A DNA stretch of 64,000 bases from Prorocentrum cordatum. Taxonomy: Eukaryota; Sar; Dinophyceae; Prorocentrales; Prorocentraceae. The stretch is taken from positions 119,598-183,597 of the forward strand of contig CAUYUJ010014770.1 of assembly GCA_963575745.1 (NCBI GenBank). Direction: 5' to 3'. The notes under the pieces were generated by a model that saw only the letters and a program-made list of their open reading frames with translations, was not told the origin of the DNA and did not search any database. Both the position numbers and the translations under genes were made by a program. Below are positions 54,061 to 63,999 of the stretch, piece after piece. Numbering within the stretch: the stretch's first letter is position 1; every line of letters starts with the position of its first letter.

Positions 54061-55440
54061 GTGGCGGAGATGAGGGCAGCGCTGATCATGCATATATGGC
54101 GATGTGTTCTTTTGTATGGAACGGTCATACAAATATCTGCCTCGCGTGGTGAAGGGTTTGGGTCTGTCTCGGGTAATTCAATCAACGTGATCCGCGCGAG
54201 ATGCCGAAGTTTCGCGCCGCCCCTGCGTTGCCATGCCTGGCATGTTTGGTTCCGTTGATGTGAGTCGGTATAGTGTTGATGTTTGATCACGCTGTGGACA
54301 TATGATGACGCGGGTGCCGATGGCCATGGTGATGATGAGGACTATGCCCATCGAGCCGACGAGGGTGGCACGTACAGTTGAGGTCTCAGACCCGCGCCAT
54401 CAGCGCATGCACCTGACAAGATCTCTCCAGGGAGCACATGCACATGCCACCCTGGCACCATTTAGCGCCACGAATGCTGGGGAACACTGGTGCGGCCCAA
54501 GGGAACGCCGCTCCCCAGACGTGGGGTGCGGCGACCCGGGGGTCGCCTTGACGCGCGTCGCAGCGACGCCCGAGACGCCAGGGGCGCGGAGAACCCCCAC
54601 GGCGCAGGCGGGTAGGACAAACGCAGCACGCAGCGTCGCATGGGCAGCGTCCGCGCAAGGCAGACGCAGGAGCAACGCTCGTGCTGGCCCACATTCGCGG
54701 GGACAGTGCGAGCACTCTCCCCGCGTTCGAAGCTTATCAAACCAGCACGGTCGAAACGCCCGCGCTAGGTTAGCGCAGAGGTCTCGAACATATCGCGCAG
54801 AAGACGAGCGAACGCACAGTCCGCGCGACACTTACATACCTAGACGCAAGTTTTAAGCCCGCCCAGGACGTTTATACAAGTGCAGTTCGGCGTCAACGAC
54901 CAAGAGCCGCACCTGGACAAGCTGGTGCTGGTCGATTCTCTGAGCAGGATAGGCTGGCCTGTGCGAGGAGTGAGAACCATGGAAGCCGCAATGTCGGACA
55001 CTGCGCGCGAGGCGCAGGCCCAGGGCGTTCCGCAGGCCGTGCCAAAAATCCCGCCTTCACCGCCGCCCGCACCACCAGGCTGCGTGGAGCGCCACCCAGA
55101 CCACACGCTGGACAACAGGGGGGCCACCTTAGTCTTTCCTCTGAGAATCGGGGTGAGATGCCACAAAAATTAAAGTCTCATGTTTACTACGCTCAGTGGT
55201 AGAGGGTATGGGATGAGACATCGATGAAACAATCTGTTATCCGTTAAGCAACTGTGCTCAAGTATAGGAAGGGAGGAGGCCGGCCGGCCGACGCCCGGAC
55301 GCGGGCGCGCAGCGGCGCGCTCCTTTTCTCACTCGAGCAGCAAAGGTAGCTGCGGTATACAGTAATACTAATGTCAAGGTATGACAAGGCAGGCAGCAGG
55401 AGAGGCAACTATATGATGAGGCGGAGAGGAGCATATGTAC
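54061..55440. other. No gene recognised
   Basis: Mixed-composition DNA without a convincing frame. A CTCAGTGGTAGAGG stretch near 55,186-55,200 resembles a tRNA A box, but no B box or cloverleaf was found. A GGCCGGCCGGCC run lies near 55,280. Confidence 0.4.
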
Positions 55441-55532
55441 TCCCCCCGCGGCGGGCTTCGTAGGCTACATCCAGCCACAGCCCACCCGGCCTGCACATAT
55501 TTACAGCCACCAGAGCGAACCCCAAAAGCATT

Positions 55533-56057
55533 TTACCGCTCAGCGGTGGTTGCCAGGGGGCTGAGGGCCGAAGAAACCCGACGAATCCCACCAATAGTTA
55601 AAATAAATCCTCTCCGCCGAAACGACTGGGTCGTTCGGTCGGCGCCAAAACGACTTGGTCGTTTGGCTCGCGTCTTCGCGCACTCGTTGTACCAGGAGGA
55701 CTGCGAGCGTGGAGGCGGAGCAGGAGGTCCCGGAGTTGAAGACGAAGAACCTCCCTTTTGTCCAGCTGTCCGATGAGGCGCAGCTGACTTGCCTCCCTTG
55801 CCAGTGCCAGCGTATGGAGCTGGCCGGACGTTCTTGGACTTGTCCTTGTTCTTGGCGTGCCCCTTGCCCTCCTCTCTCGAGAGGTAGTAGGTGTAGTTAT
55901 TCAGGAACACAAAGTGCCACACACGACTGTTGAGTTCTCTGGGTGTCTTCCAGTACATCATGTCACGGTGGACCCAGTATCCCTGCAACCCAGTCGCCGT
56001 GTACTGCGGGTAGTGGATCGCGGGACCCCAGACGCCATCATCGCGGCCGGCAGCCAT
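55533..56057 (-). CDS. Unidentified ORF, last of the minus-strand chain
   Basis: An ATG at 56,057 starts MAAGRDDGVWGPAIHYPQY, which continues with HRDMMYWKTPRELNSRVWHF and NNYTYYLSREEGKGHAKN. This aromatic-rich ~70-residue part looks folded. A Lys/Gly/Ser/Pro-rich disordered tail follows. The start lies 20 bp inside the preceding frame (stop at 56,038). This could be a separate overlapping gene or the same protein after an indel. Two small hairpins (AACGAC-TGG-GTCGTT and AAACGAC-TTG-GTCGTTT) lie at 55,621-55,664 inside the tail. Family unknown. Confidence 0.5.
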   Translation of the reverse strand: MAAGRDDGVWGPAIHYPQYTATGLQGYWVHRDMMYWKTPRELNSRVWHFVFLNNYTYYLSREEGKGHAKNKDKSKNVRPAPYAGTGKGGKSAAPHRTAGQKGGSSSSTPGPPAPPPRSQSSWYNECAKTRAKRPSRFGADRTTQSFRRRGFILTIGGIRRVSSALSPLATTAER

Positions 56058-56391
56058 GGCCCCGCCGCGCGCGCGCGGTCATTGGCCGATCCCACGTGTC
56101 CCCGTCAGCGGAACGTCTCGAAAACTCCTCGCCCGCCGATGCGGTTTGACCGCCGGCGGAGTAAGGAGACCCAGTGATGTCATCACTAGCCCGAGCGTCT
56201 TGGACGTTGGGCGGTCTAGGCGGGGCAGGTGGGGCCGGGCGGCTAGCAGGGCTTGGCCTTGCTGGCGCGGCAGGAGCCCCCTCCGAACCGGCTGGGCCGT
56301 CGGAGGGGTCTTCAGCGTCTCCTTCTTCGCGAAGACGCTTTTCTTGCTGCAACTTCGCATATCTCACAATGCCCATCGCAGCAGTCGCCAC
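56038..56391 (-). CDS. Continuation of the large minus-strand ORF
   Basis: The protein-like reading shifts into this frame near 56,440: CGKYGAYVATAAMGIVRYA, then KLQQEKRLREEGDAEDP, then a Pro/Ala-rich tail. The preceding 3.7-kb frame instead ends at 56,364 in less plausible sequence. A run of four C at the junction (GGCCCC) points to a one-base deletion. The best guess is that this is the C-terminal part of that protein, with a short helical segment. Confidence 0.45.
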   Translation of the reverse strand: MATAAMGIVRYAKLQQEKRLREEGDAEDPSDGPAGSEGAPAAPARPSPASRPAPPAPPRPPNVQDARASDDITGSPYSAGGQTASAGEEFSRRSADGDTWDRPMTARARRGHGCRPR

Positions 56392-59300
56392 ATAGGCACC
56401 GTATTTACCACAGGCAGTGCGAAAGGGGCCTTCGTCATGTCCTGTTCTTCAGTAGACGCCACGAGTGGGTATAAGAAAAAGACAGCTTCTTGCAACTTCA
56501 CGCCTTGGCGACGGATATCGGTACGACGCTGCTTGCCCAGGTCGCGAGCCCACGCCTCGATGAGGTCGTCTGTATTGACAGCCGTGCGAATACGGCGGTC
56601 CAGCGCATATGCGTCGGTGCGGCGCTGTTCAATGTCATACCCGTCGTCTTTGTCGCGAGTATGGAGGCCAGCCGTGGGATATGCAATGTAATATGCATCG
56701 GCAAGGAAACAACTGATGAGCTCGCGGACAATCACAAACACACGCATGACACGAAGGTGCAGGTCGAGCTCTTCAACGAGAATCTTCCAATTCCGCACAA
56801 TGGCCTCTCTCACATCTTCAGGATCCACATGTGACAATTCTCCAGTCAGGCGCGACCTATCGACCGCGCCCGTTCCCGGGCTGTGGCACATGTGCTCCAT
56901 GACATACTGTGCAGCGGCAGCGATGGCTTCCTGCGTCGTCGTGGTGACGCGCAATGCACCACCATCACGTCGAGGGTTCACCTGTCCATCGGGCAGATCA
57001 AGGTTGGTCTTCCCTTCGAGCATCTGCTGGGTCTGGGACCCGCAGACGGCGGTGAAATCGAGGGGCATAGGGCCAAGCCTCTCGTCACCTGTCGTCTCGG
57101 CTTGGCCGGCGGCAGGTCTTACAACACTGAGAGGATGTTGAGAACAGATCTTGTTGCGCCTAGATACTGACTGGGATTGGCGGGCAGGGCGAGCAACAAG
57201 CTGATCCGCCCAGGCAACAGGCGGACGTCCACGAGGGCTGGGCCCTGTGGCGTCCGCGCCAGTATCCTGTGTATCGGGCATCCAGGCCGCCACTCCTGTC
57301 TGTGCGTTTTGCAACGTCTGTAGAGTCGGCACAAAGGTTCCTGTCCTCTGCATGTTGCCTCCCCATATTTCCCAACCTCCATTGGGGGAAATATGCGATT
57401 CGTCCACCTCAGGCCAGTCGAAAGCAGCCAGAGGAGGACAGGAAAAGGGGCGCGCATACTGATCAATGTCTGTGGCCCAAATCAGGGGCCACCAATCTGC
57501 GATCGTTGGTTCTGGAACCCCTTCTCTCCCTGCCGGAAATGCCAGCCATTTTATGAACCTCCTCTTGAGAGGTTCAAGATGCTGGAAGAAAGGCTCGTGA
57601 CGCGCCGGCGGCTGGGCCGCGGCGTCGTCAGGGGTCCATGCAGGAACGCTGCCAGGGCGGCCGTTGCCAAAGGTTTGACCTGCAGCAGCCATCGTGGTGC
57701 ATCCACAATTCGCCCACTTACGCTCAAGCTTCCAATTGTTATTGGCGTTCGTCATGACATCCGCTGACGCTTTGCCCTGCCGTTGTCGTCTCACTGCAAC
57801 GTACCGATCTTGTTTCCAGGGCAGGTTGTCGTGATCACGGGCGGTCAGCTTGAAGCCACGAATCCACAGTGAGCATTCAATGGTCTGCGACAGGAATGAC
57901 TGGAGCAAATAATTGTGCGCAACCATGTATTTATACTTCACTGTGTTAGTGCAGAAGGGGCAACGGCCGAAGCCTGTACGCACCCAATGCAGTTCAGCGC
58001 AGAGGAACCGACCATCGTCGTCCCAGGGGACAGACCGGATAAACTCGTCTGCCCTGTCAGGCCATTCCCTGAAGTCCGGCAGCAGCGTCACCGTCTCGTC
58101 AGTGTGAATCCAGCCAAGCATGGAATTATCGTCGAAATCCACCTCATACGACGTCCACCCCTGACTGAAAACAAGGGCCCAAGAAGTCATCATTTGGTTC
58201 GCATTGATCCAATCATGTACTGTGGCACGAGTGACAGCTTTGTCTATGTCGGTGAACTTTGGCACCTGATGGGACACAGGGGTCCCGTCGCGGCAGACCC
58301 GGTACGAAAATCTGGTAAGTACCCGGCCATTGAAAACAGGAACAAGCGGCCAGGATTCTCTGTGTGTTGGGAGTTGGTCCCACAGACGGACTGTGTCCAC
58401 TGTGGGCCATGACTCAATCGCAAGAGGCTGTCCCACCTCGGGAGCTTGGCCCATTGGGCGGTGCTCTTTCGCACGAACACTTTCACCATCCCTACGCTGG
58501 CTTAGCCCAGAAAGAAAATGGTCTGGGCTTTGCATGACCGGGCCCCGCTTGGTCGGAAGAAGCCTCAACAATCCATAGTCCGACTCGAAACAAAGGCCTG
58601 ATGCGCCCTTGGGGAACTGGATGTTCCCGAGCATCGACCCCTTCAACGCCTCCATATCCGCAATATGGAGGAGAGGGCCATGGCACCTGGCTAGGCCAGG
58701 GTCATAAGGCGCATACATTCTCTCAATGGAAGCAACAAGCGTGGAGTGCCCCTGGCACGCTCTATAGAAAACGGGGACGGGACATTTATACCGCTCGTCC
58801 GCAAAGACGGGCCAGCTCCTAAAGTCCTGCCATTGTTCATGGACCCTGGTGTCGTTGATGCAAGCAAGGTCATGAGAAAGTACGCTCAATACTTCCACGG
58901 TCCCTGGCTACAACGCGGCTAGGCCGTGTGCAGCAAGTGCCACCGTTTGGTGTTCATACCCATCTTCTCGCATCTTGTCGACGAGGTCTCCAAAATAGAC
59001 CCAACCTCCCGAAGACCTCGCGCAATTGGAACAATGTCTCGCGAGGTACGTAGCAAAATCTCAGATGCGCTTCGCAAACTCATCTACCCGACCACTGTGC
59101 CGTCGCCAAAACTCCGTACAGCCTAGGGCCGCCGAGTTATCATGGTCAGAGACGCCTACAGCCAACAGGGTCAGGGCCTTGAAGGCCAGAGAATCAAATC
59201 CGTGGGGAGTGTCATCAGAGTAGAATTCTGCACGAGGGAAATCCCTCGTCTGCTCCAAACTCGTTACGTCGAGGGTAAACTCTCACCACAACGCCAATGT

Positions 59301-60104
59301 GGGATCCTCGACGAGCTCGGCTATGCGCTTGAGCGTGTCAAACGTTCTATCACGAAGAGCCTCGACATTGGGAGGTACAGGACCAGTAGTATGAGCCTCT
59401 CGTATTCGCCGCTTCAACTGAACAGGCGTGTTCTGAATAATTCTGTTTCGGTCATTCTCTGAAAGATAAAAGTCCTTGCCCTTGAATTTGTCAGCGTGGC
59501 CAACGGTGACCTCATTTCCACCCTGACGGGGCGGATCTTCTGTCGGGTGAGGCTGCCGCACATCAGGGGAAGGCGGCAGGGTCGCTCGGCAGAAGAAGTT
59601 GGTCGCCGTGGGGCCGGACTGACAATTATCCTCTTCAGGGTAGACAAGTTGGGGGTCACCCTGATATGGAAAAGTAGCGAGGTCGGCAAGAGTCGGGCTG
59701 GCCTCAAGAGACTCTGGCGTGTCTGCGACACCCGGGGCTCTGTTCGCTGGAAAAGGTTCTGCAACGTCTTGGCCGCTCGGAGCGGCGATTGGTGGGGCCG
59801 CCTTCGCAGCGGGCTCAGCCTCGTCATCAGAAGAGCTGTCGATCTCCTTGGTAGGGGACACCTCCGCATCCCTCTCCTGGGGCTCAGTGCGCTTTACGTC
59901 GACAGCTTCCGAGTCAACCTGCATTGGGTCACTCTGCAATGTTGCTTTATCCGCTCTGGCTGGGCCAGACGGAGCACTGGCAGCAGGCTGTGACTCAGGT
60001 GTCGCATTATCCGCCATCGCTGAATCCTGTGGGCCAGCCGATGGGGGAGCGGGAGCTGTCGGCCTGGGCCGCATCTTGAACCTCGGCGTCTTTATCCTGA
60101 TCAA
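56364..60104 (-). pseudogene. Large broken ORF with Tpt1/KptA-like domain
   Basis: One minus-strand frame is protein-like over 3.7 kb but is cut by TGA 59,283-59,285, TGA 59,061-59,063 and TAG 58,908-58,910. Each stop is followed at once by sensible sequence. The N-terminal ~230 residues are acidic/Pro-rich, then KFKGKDFYLSENDRNRIIQ. At ~59,100-58,560 the order of motifs resembles RNA 2'-phosphotransferase: DFATYLARHCSNC (Arg-His), GGWVYFGDLVDKMREDG (winged-helix part), then VFYRACQGHST (Arg..GlnGlyHis at ~58,763) and GPLLHIADMEALKGSML. Three of the four catalytic residues of the family (Arg-His-Arg-Arg) have candidates; the last Arg was not found. Downstream ~600 residues are unassigned, with a CPFC near 57,960 and CGC near 57,700. 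It may be a pseudogene or use stop readthrough. Confidence 0.5.
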
Positions 60105-61710
60105 AGTCAGGAAGTTCCGCTGCCGCGGCTGAGCCGGGCAGTGGCGCCGACGCTCCTCCAGTCACGGCTGGGCCGGGTGGAGTTTTAGGTACAACTACTG
60201 CTGAGGCATCGCTGGGCGGAGATGGAAGCGCTTCCTCTACCGCCGCAGCTGAGCCGGGCAAAGGCGCAGGAGGAGCAGGCACCATGAACCCACCTATGAT
60301 CGCGCCGCTCTCAGTGCGAGGCTGTGAGCTCTGGCATTTGGCGGCAATTTCAGGAGTGGGAGTGAAATTAGATATCGTCTTCTGGATATTGCCCACAACG
60401 GTGGCTGCAAATTTCTTCCACGGACTCGAGTAATCACCTGGCTCATGCGCGCTCCTTTTCCGGGCAATCATGTATACGCGCTTTGCGGCGTCAGTGTCAA
60501 CCTCCAGTAGCTGCAAATTTTCTGGATCTTCCTCGATCGATGGGTCCTGGGAAATGGTATGCCTCCACTGATTGAATATGTCACGCTCTTGCTTGAGTGC
60601 CTTGCGGGCACGTCCTCCGACAAAGTGATAATGCGAAACCTCTTTGATGGACCGGGCAATGCTGGATGCAGCGTCGCCCCCCTCTGGAGCCGGGGATTCC
60701 TCTGGCGAGGGATCTCCGTCCGGCTGAGGCGGGGGAGGGGCTGCAGGAGCGTCCAGTCCTTCGGTGCCTCCGGGGCGGCTAGAGCCCCCATCCTCGGCAG
60801 TCTTGACTTCCACTTCAGCGGTCTCAGTCATTGCCGCAGCGCCCTCAGTCTTCGCCATTGCGCTTGCCCCGCTGCCGCCTTGGGCAGACGGGGGAGGCGC
60901 AGGGCAAGCCTTAAATTGTGACTGCTGAGGTGCAGCCTTGGGCGCAGCGTTGGCTTGCTGAAGCCTCGCGTCGGAGTATTCTGAGCGCCGAACAGTCCTT
61001 CTAATACTCTTAGACACAGGCGGAAGCGAAGGAAGACGCGCGGCCGGCATACTCGGAGGTGTTGGCCAAGCCTTAGGCTTTACTTCCGTCGTCCCTGCGC
61101 CTGCCGGCTTGGCCGGTGGCTGCACAGCCGCAGGTGCTGCACTAGCTGGCCTGGCCGGTGGCCGCTCCACTGCCGGCGCGGCGCTAGTCGACCGTGCTGT
61201 TGGGCGTTCGGCTCCAGTAGCAGTGCCAGCCGGCTTGGCCGGTGGCGGCTCCGCCTTTGGAGCAACGTTCATCGGCTCGAACGGTGGCGGATCCTTCTTC
61301 GGCATGACGTTCGCTGGCTTAGCCGGTGGCGGATCCTTCTTAAGTATAACGTTCGCCAGCTTGGCCGGCGGCGGCGCCATCTTTGGCGCGACGTCTGCCG
61401 GCCCAGCTGAGCGCGGCGCCTCCCTTGGCGGAGGCGGAGGCACAACCGCGTTCGCGGCTGCGCCTGGCGGAGGAGGAGGCGCCTCCTCAGCCACGGCTGG
61501 GCTGGGCGGAGAATGGGGCACCCCCTCTGCCTGCGGCGCTGGCCGTCCCAAAGGGGGAAAATTCTCGGCCGCAAGTGAAAGCGAGGCGCCGGGCGGCTTG
61601 GCCGCCTGCGCCTGAGCGCGATCATCAATCGATGTTTTGACTTTGGCCTTTTCTTCATTTTCTTTATTAATTAGCCCGAACGGGCGCCTTGGATTCTTCC
61701 GAGGCTTCAT
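60007..61710 (-). CDS. Pro/Ala/Lys-rich linker ORF
   Basis: ATG at 61,710 (MKPRKNPRRPFGLINKENEE) overlaps the previous frame by 43 bp. Residues ~95-220 are ~15-residue repeats such as PPPAKPANVMPKKDP and ERPPARPASAAPAAVQ. A charged part follows with RSIRRTVRRSEYS. At residues ~370-450 comes a less repetitive helical segment (ALKQERDIFNQWRHTISQD, then DTDAAKRVYMIARKRS, then SSPWKKFAATVVGNIQKTI). The frame ends at 60,007. The next frame overlaps by 98 bp and continues in similar Pro/Ala-rich style. The ORF probably forms a disordered region of a larger protein. Function unknown. Confidence 0.5.
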   Translation of the reverse strand: MKPRKNPRRPFGLINKENEEKAKVKTSIDDRAQAQAAKPPGASLSLAAENFPPLGRPAPQAEGVPHSPPSPAVAEEAPPPPPGAAANAVVPPPPPREAPRSAGPADVAPKMAPPPAKLANVILKKDPPPAKPANVMPKKDPPPFEPMNVAPKAEPPPAKPAGTATGAERPTARSTSAAPAVERPPARPASAAPAAVQPPAKPAGAGTTEVKPKAWPTPPSMPAARLPSLPPVSKSIRRTVRRSEYSDARLQQANAAPKAAPQQSQFKACPAPPPSAQGGSGASAMAKTEGAAAMTETAEVEVKTAEDGGSSRPGGTEGLDAPAAPPPPQPDGDPSPEESPAPEGGDAASSIARSIKEVSHYHFVGGRARKALKQERDIFNQWRHTISQDPSIEEDPENLQLLEVDTDAAKRVYMIARKRSAHEPGDYSSPWKKFAATVVGNIQKTISNFTPTPEIAAKCQSSQPRTESGAIIGGFMVPAPPAPLPGSAAAVEEALPSPPSDASAVVVPKTPPGPAVTGGASAPLPGSAAAAELPDFDQDKDAEVQDAAQADSSRSPIGWPTGFSDGG

Positions 61711-62101
61711 CTTTATGCAATGGGTTGATCCTAATCATGATAACTCCCTTGTTTTGAAACCACGGCCAAATGTCGTCAAACTCTGGGCAATATTCCCGGT
61801 ATGGGCTACGATCCTTTTGCCGCTTGATGGGCCCCAAGTTTGGGGACCACTCTCTCTGTGCCTCGCGGGCTTGGTCCGCGGCAGCTACTCTCGCATCGTC
61901 GCGATAACGTTCAACCCCGAAGTCTTGCTCCAGGGCCCAGTTTTCTTTTCTGGCGACGTGCTGCAGGAGAGTATAGGCCTGAGTGGCATGAAGGGCCGCG
62001 GGCGTCCAATGGCACAAGCGAAGTTCACTTAACACCATCTGGGATGGGTTTAAGCGTGCAAATGTGCGAAGGCTTGTCTCTGATCTCTCTGGGCTTTGCA
62101 T
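61667..62101 (-). CDS. Unidentified ORF segment
   Basis: ATG at 62,101. Contains LRLCHWTPAALHATQAYTLL, then ENWALEQDFGVERYRDDARV, then CPEFDDIWPWFQNKGVIMI. The mixture of helix-like and aromatic residues indicates a folded domain. It overlaps the preceding frame by 77 bp and the following one by 43 bp. In both cases the protein-like signal passes from one frame to the next, so this may be the middle of one protein. Family unknown. Confidence 0.5.
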   Translation of the reverse strand: MQSPERSETSLRTFARLNPSQMVLSELRLCHWTPAALHATQAYTLLQHVARKENWALEQDFGVERYRDDARVAAADQAREAQREWSPNLGPIKRQKDRSPYREYCPEFDDIWPWFQNKGVIMIRINPLHKDEASEESKAPVRAN

Positions 62102-62420
62102 AGAAAATAATCTCCGCTGTTACCCAGATGCCACCTCCAAACGTCTCCTCGGCAACGGAATAAACAGTGTGCGCGCAGGGACCGTGAACACATGGGAAAG
62201 AATGCACGCCCACGTTTCCCATTTTGATGCTCCCGCCGTAGCGGGGATCCGATGGGAGCAACTGATGGCCCTCCAATGCCGACTGGAGGGCATTCACAGA
62301 CGTACCGTGGGACTGTCTGCCCCATCCTGAGGTCGGATCTTGTACCTCCTTACGCTTCTCGCCGTTACGAAGAAGGGCAAAGTGAGCTGCGTGCAGTGCA
62401 TGTTCCCCGCCTCGTGGGTC
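62025..62420 (-). pseudogene. ADP-ribosyltransferase-fold-like segment
   Basis: In this frame, from about 62,400, the sequence reads ALLRNGEKRKEVQDPTSGWG, then RQSHGTSVNALQSALEG at about 62,320-62,275, then GGSIKMGNVGVHSF and ETFGGGIWVTAEIIFYA. The His-Gly-Thr followed by a short helix and then a Gly-Val-His/Tyr-Ser element is the typical start of the ART fold, as found in PARP-type and KptA proteins. The upstream protein-like sequence is in another frame, so an indel near 62,390 is likely. The stop is at 62,025, past the point where the next frame takes over. The catalytic Glu or equivalent was not identified. Similarity is by eye only. Confidence 0.4.
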
Positions 62421-63211
62421 TTGGTCGACAACTTCGCCCAGCCCAGGCGATCAGCAACTGTGGCCTCAGGGCCCTCGCATGATTGATCGGCCTTATTGAC
62501 AAAGAATCTTGCCCAATTGGGAACCATCTAAGAAGGATCCAGGAGAGGGGTCTTCGTAGACGTCTGCAGCATCTGATGACCCAACCAAGCTTCTCCTGCG
62601 GCATGAACCTGGAGAGTCTTGAAGACTCTGCTGCGGGCCGGATCTTCTCCAGCCGCCACCCGTGCAACACGGTCCTCCTCCCCTGGGTAGCAGTTCGTCG
62701 GGCTCATGGGCCTACTAGGCTTGCCGCTCTTCACAGTGAACGGCCGAAGGAAATCGAAGTACTGTGGATCCTTGCTCGAAGGATCACGATAAGGCAATCT
62801 CATAGTGCTCTGATACAACTGGTGCACAGGCCAATCGTTCTCCTAATCGGCATTGCTGTTGGGATCACCGCCGACTCTGAGGCGCTTGGGGAATCTCTTT
62901 CCGCTGAGCCTGCCTCCCACTCCGGCAAGGCATTTCTTGCGGATGGCCTCCTCCGCCGCTTCGCCGGGCGTCTTGGCGGCCTGTGCACAAGTCACAGGGG
63001 CAAGTAAGGGCTCGCGGGGCGGCTGGGCCGCCCGCTCTTTAGTGACTTCACCCGAAGCGGCTGGGCCGCTGGGTTTGGCAATAGGCACTATCTTCGACAG
63101 CTCTTCTAACGCGGCACACATGCATTGATCGTTTTCCACTCCCTCCGTAGACAATCGGAGGCGTTCCCCTTTCGGGGGCATGCCTGGGCAAAAGGGGAGA
63201 CATCGTGGCAA
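62294..63211 (-). pseudogene. Unidentified ORF with two in-frame TAG codons
   Basis: One frame reads GMPPKGERLRLSTEGVEND, then ALEELSKIVPIAKPSGPAAS, then a stop TAG at 62,843-62,845. It continues at once as ENDWPVHQLYQSTMRLPYRD and QYFDFLRPFTVKSGKPSR. A second TAG at 62,528-62,530 follows, then MVPNWARFFVNKADQSCEG to about 62,400. Both stops can come from CAG. The frame joins the upstream 63,106-63,999 frame at a GGGGG/CCCC run near 63,170. No family is recognised. Confidence 0.45.
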
Positions 63212-63999
63212 GAAATATCGATGTTCCCGCCACGCAGAAAACTCCTCGTGCGCGTTTCCTCGTCTGAGAAAATTAATGAATTTGTCCGAGAGTCCGAGAG
63301 CTTGGAATGAATGGCCCCGTCCCCTGATCCGTCTTGGACGGCAGGGAGCCGAAACGGACGAGCGTTGAACGCGGACTTGGGCACGTTGTTCTCAGTGGGG
63401 CTCCACTCTTGCCAGTGCCTGACCAACTCTTTGAAGGTGGCCTCCTCTGCCGTGTGCCCGTCGTCTCGTCTCTTCGTCGAAGGATTACCCCCCGGAACGG
63501 CTGGGCCGCCAGAGGGTTGGCAGAAGAACAGGGCAGCAAGCCTCGCGGCCTTTAACATATGCTCTGCGAACATCTCGGCCGCCTTGCAACTCACCGTTCG
63601 TCCGTCTCTGTCTATCTGGTAATCACTATGTTCTGACAGAAAATGGTAAGAGTCGCCGACGGGGTGCCGCATCTTGCGGTAAAGGCACGCACCGTCAAGA
63701 ATCAGGATGCGCGGGCATACCCCCGCGGCCTTGTAGTCCTCAATCCGGCGGTTCATCTGAGCTCGGACAAGGGTGGCCACGTCGTCCCACATAGGGTCAA
63801 CATCGCAACCTCCATCCGGGGACTGCCAACACCTGTGGCCTCCTCCAATGTGCAAAATCTCGATCGCACCATCAGGCGAACGCTTAACCGCGTCGTCTAT
63901 GATGCGATCAGATGTCTCGAGCATTACTCGGAAGGCTCCAGCGAGAAGCCGCGGGCCCTCGTCCCGCTTCCCTTCGACGCGAACGCCAAGCAAATTATA
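63106..63999 (-). CDS. Unidentified ORF, open at the window edge
   Basis: The frame is open to the right end of the window, so the N-terminus is outside. Protein-like from the start: VMLETSDRIIDDAVKRS, then AIEILHIGGGHRCWQSPDGG, then DDVATLVRAQMNRRIEDYK, then CPRILILDGACLYRKMRH. The middle has AAEMFAEHMLKAARLAALFF. The last ~40 codons before the stop at 63,106 are probably out of frame, because an adjacent frame carries on better after a homopolymer at about 63,165-63,182. It is the most upstream part of the minus-strand chain. Function unknown. Confidence 0.5.
   Translation of the reverse strand, partial: YNLLGVRVEGKRDEGPRLLAGAFRVMLETSDRIIDDAVKRSPDGAIEILHIGGGHRCWQSPDGGCDVDPMWDDVATLVRAQMNRRIEDYKAAGVCPRILILDGACLYRKMRHPVGDSYHFLSEHSDYQIDRDGRTVSCKAAEMFAEHMLKAARLAALFFCQPSGGPAVPGGNPSTKRRDDGHTAEEATFKELVRHWQEWSPTENNVPKSAFNARPFRLPAVQDGSGDGAIHSKLSDSRTNSLIFSDEETRTRSFLRGGNIDISCHDVSPFAQACPRKGNASDCLRREWKTINACVPR

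Noticed and set aside
55186-55200. CTCAGTGGTAGAGG, like a tRNA A box
   Set aside because: No B box, acceptor stem or cloverleaf could be drawn around it.
55621-55664. Two small hairpins (AACGAC/GTCGTT and AAACGAC/GTCGTTT) as a bacterial-type terminator
   Set aside because: Short stems, no T run, and they lie inside an ORF in an apparently eukaryotic genome.
60007-62101. Start codons overlapping upstream stops as proof of an operon or virus-like gene set
   Set aside because: Indels in a long frame produce the same overlaps, and other junctions in the chain are clear frameshifts or nonsense codons.
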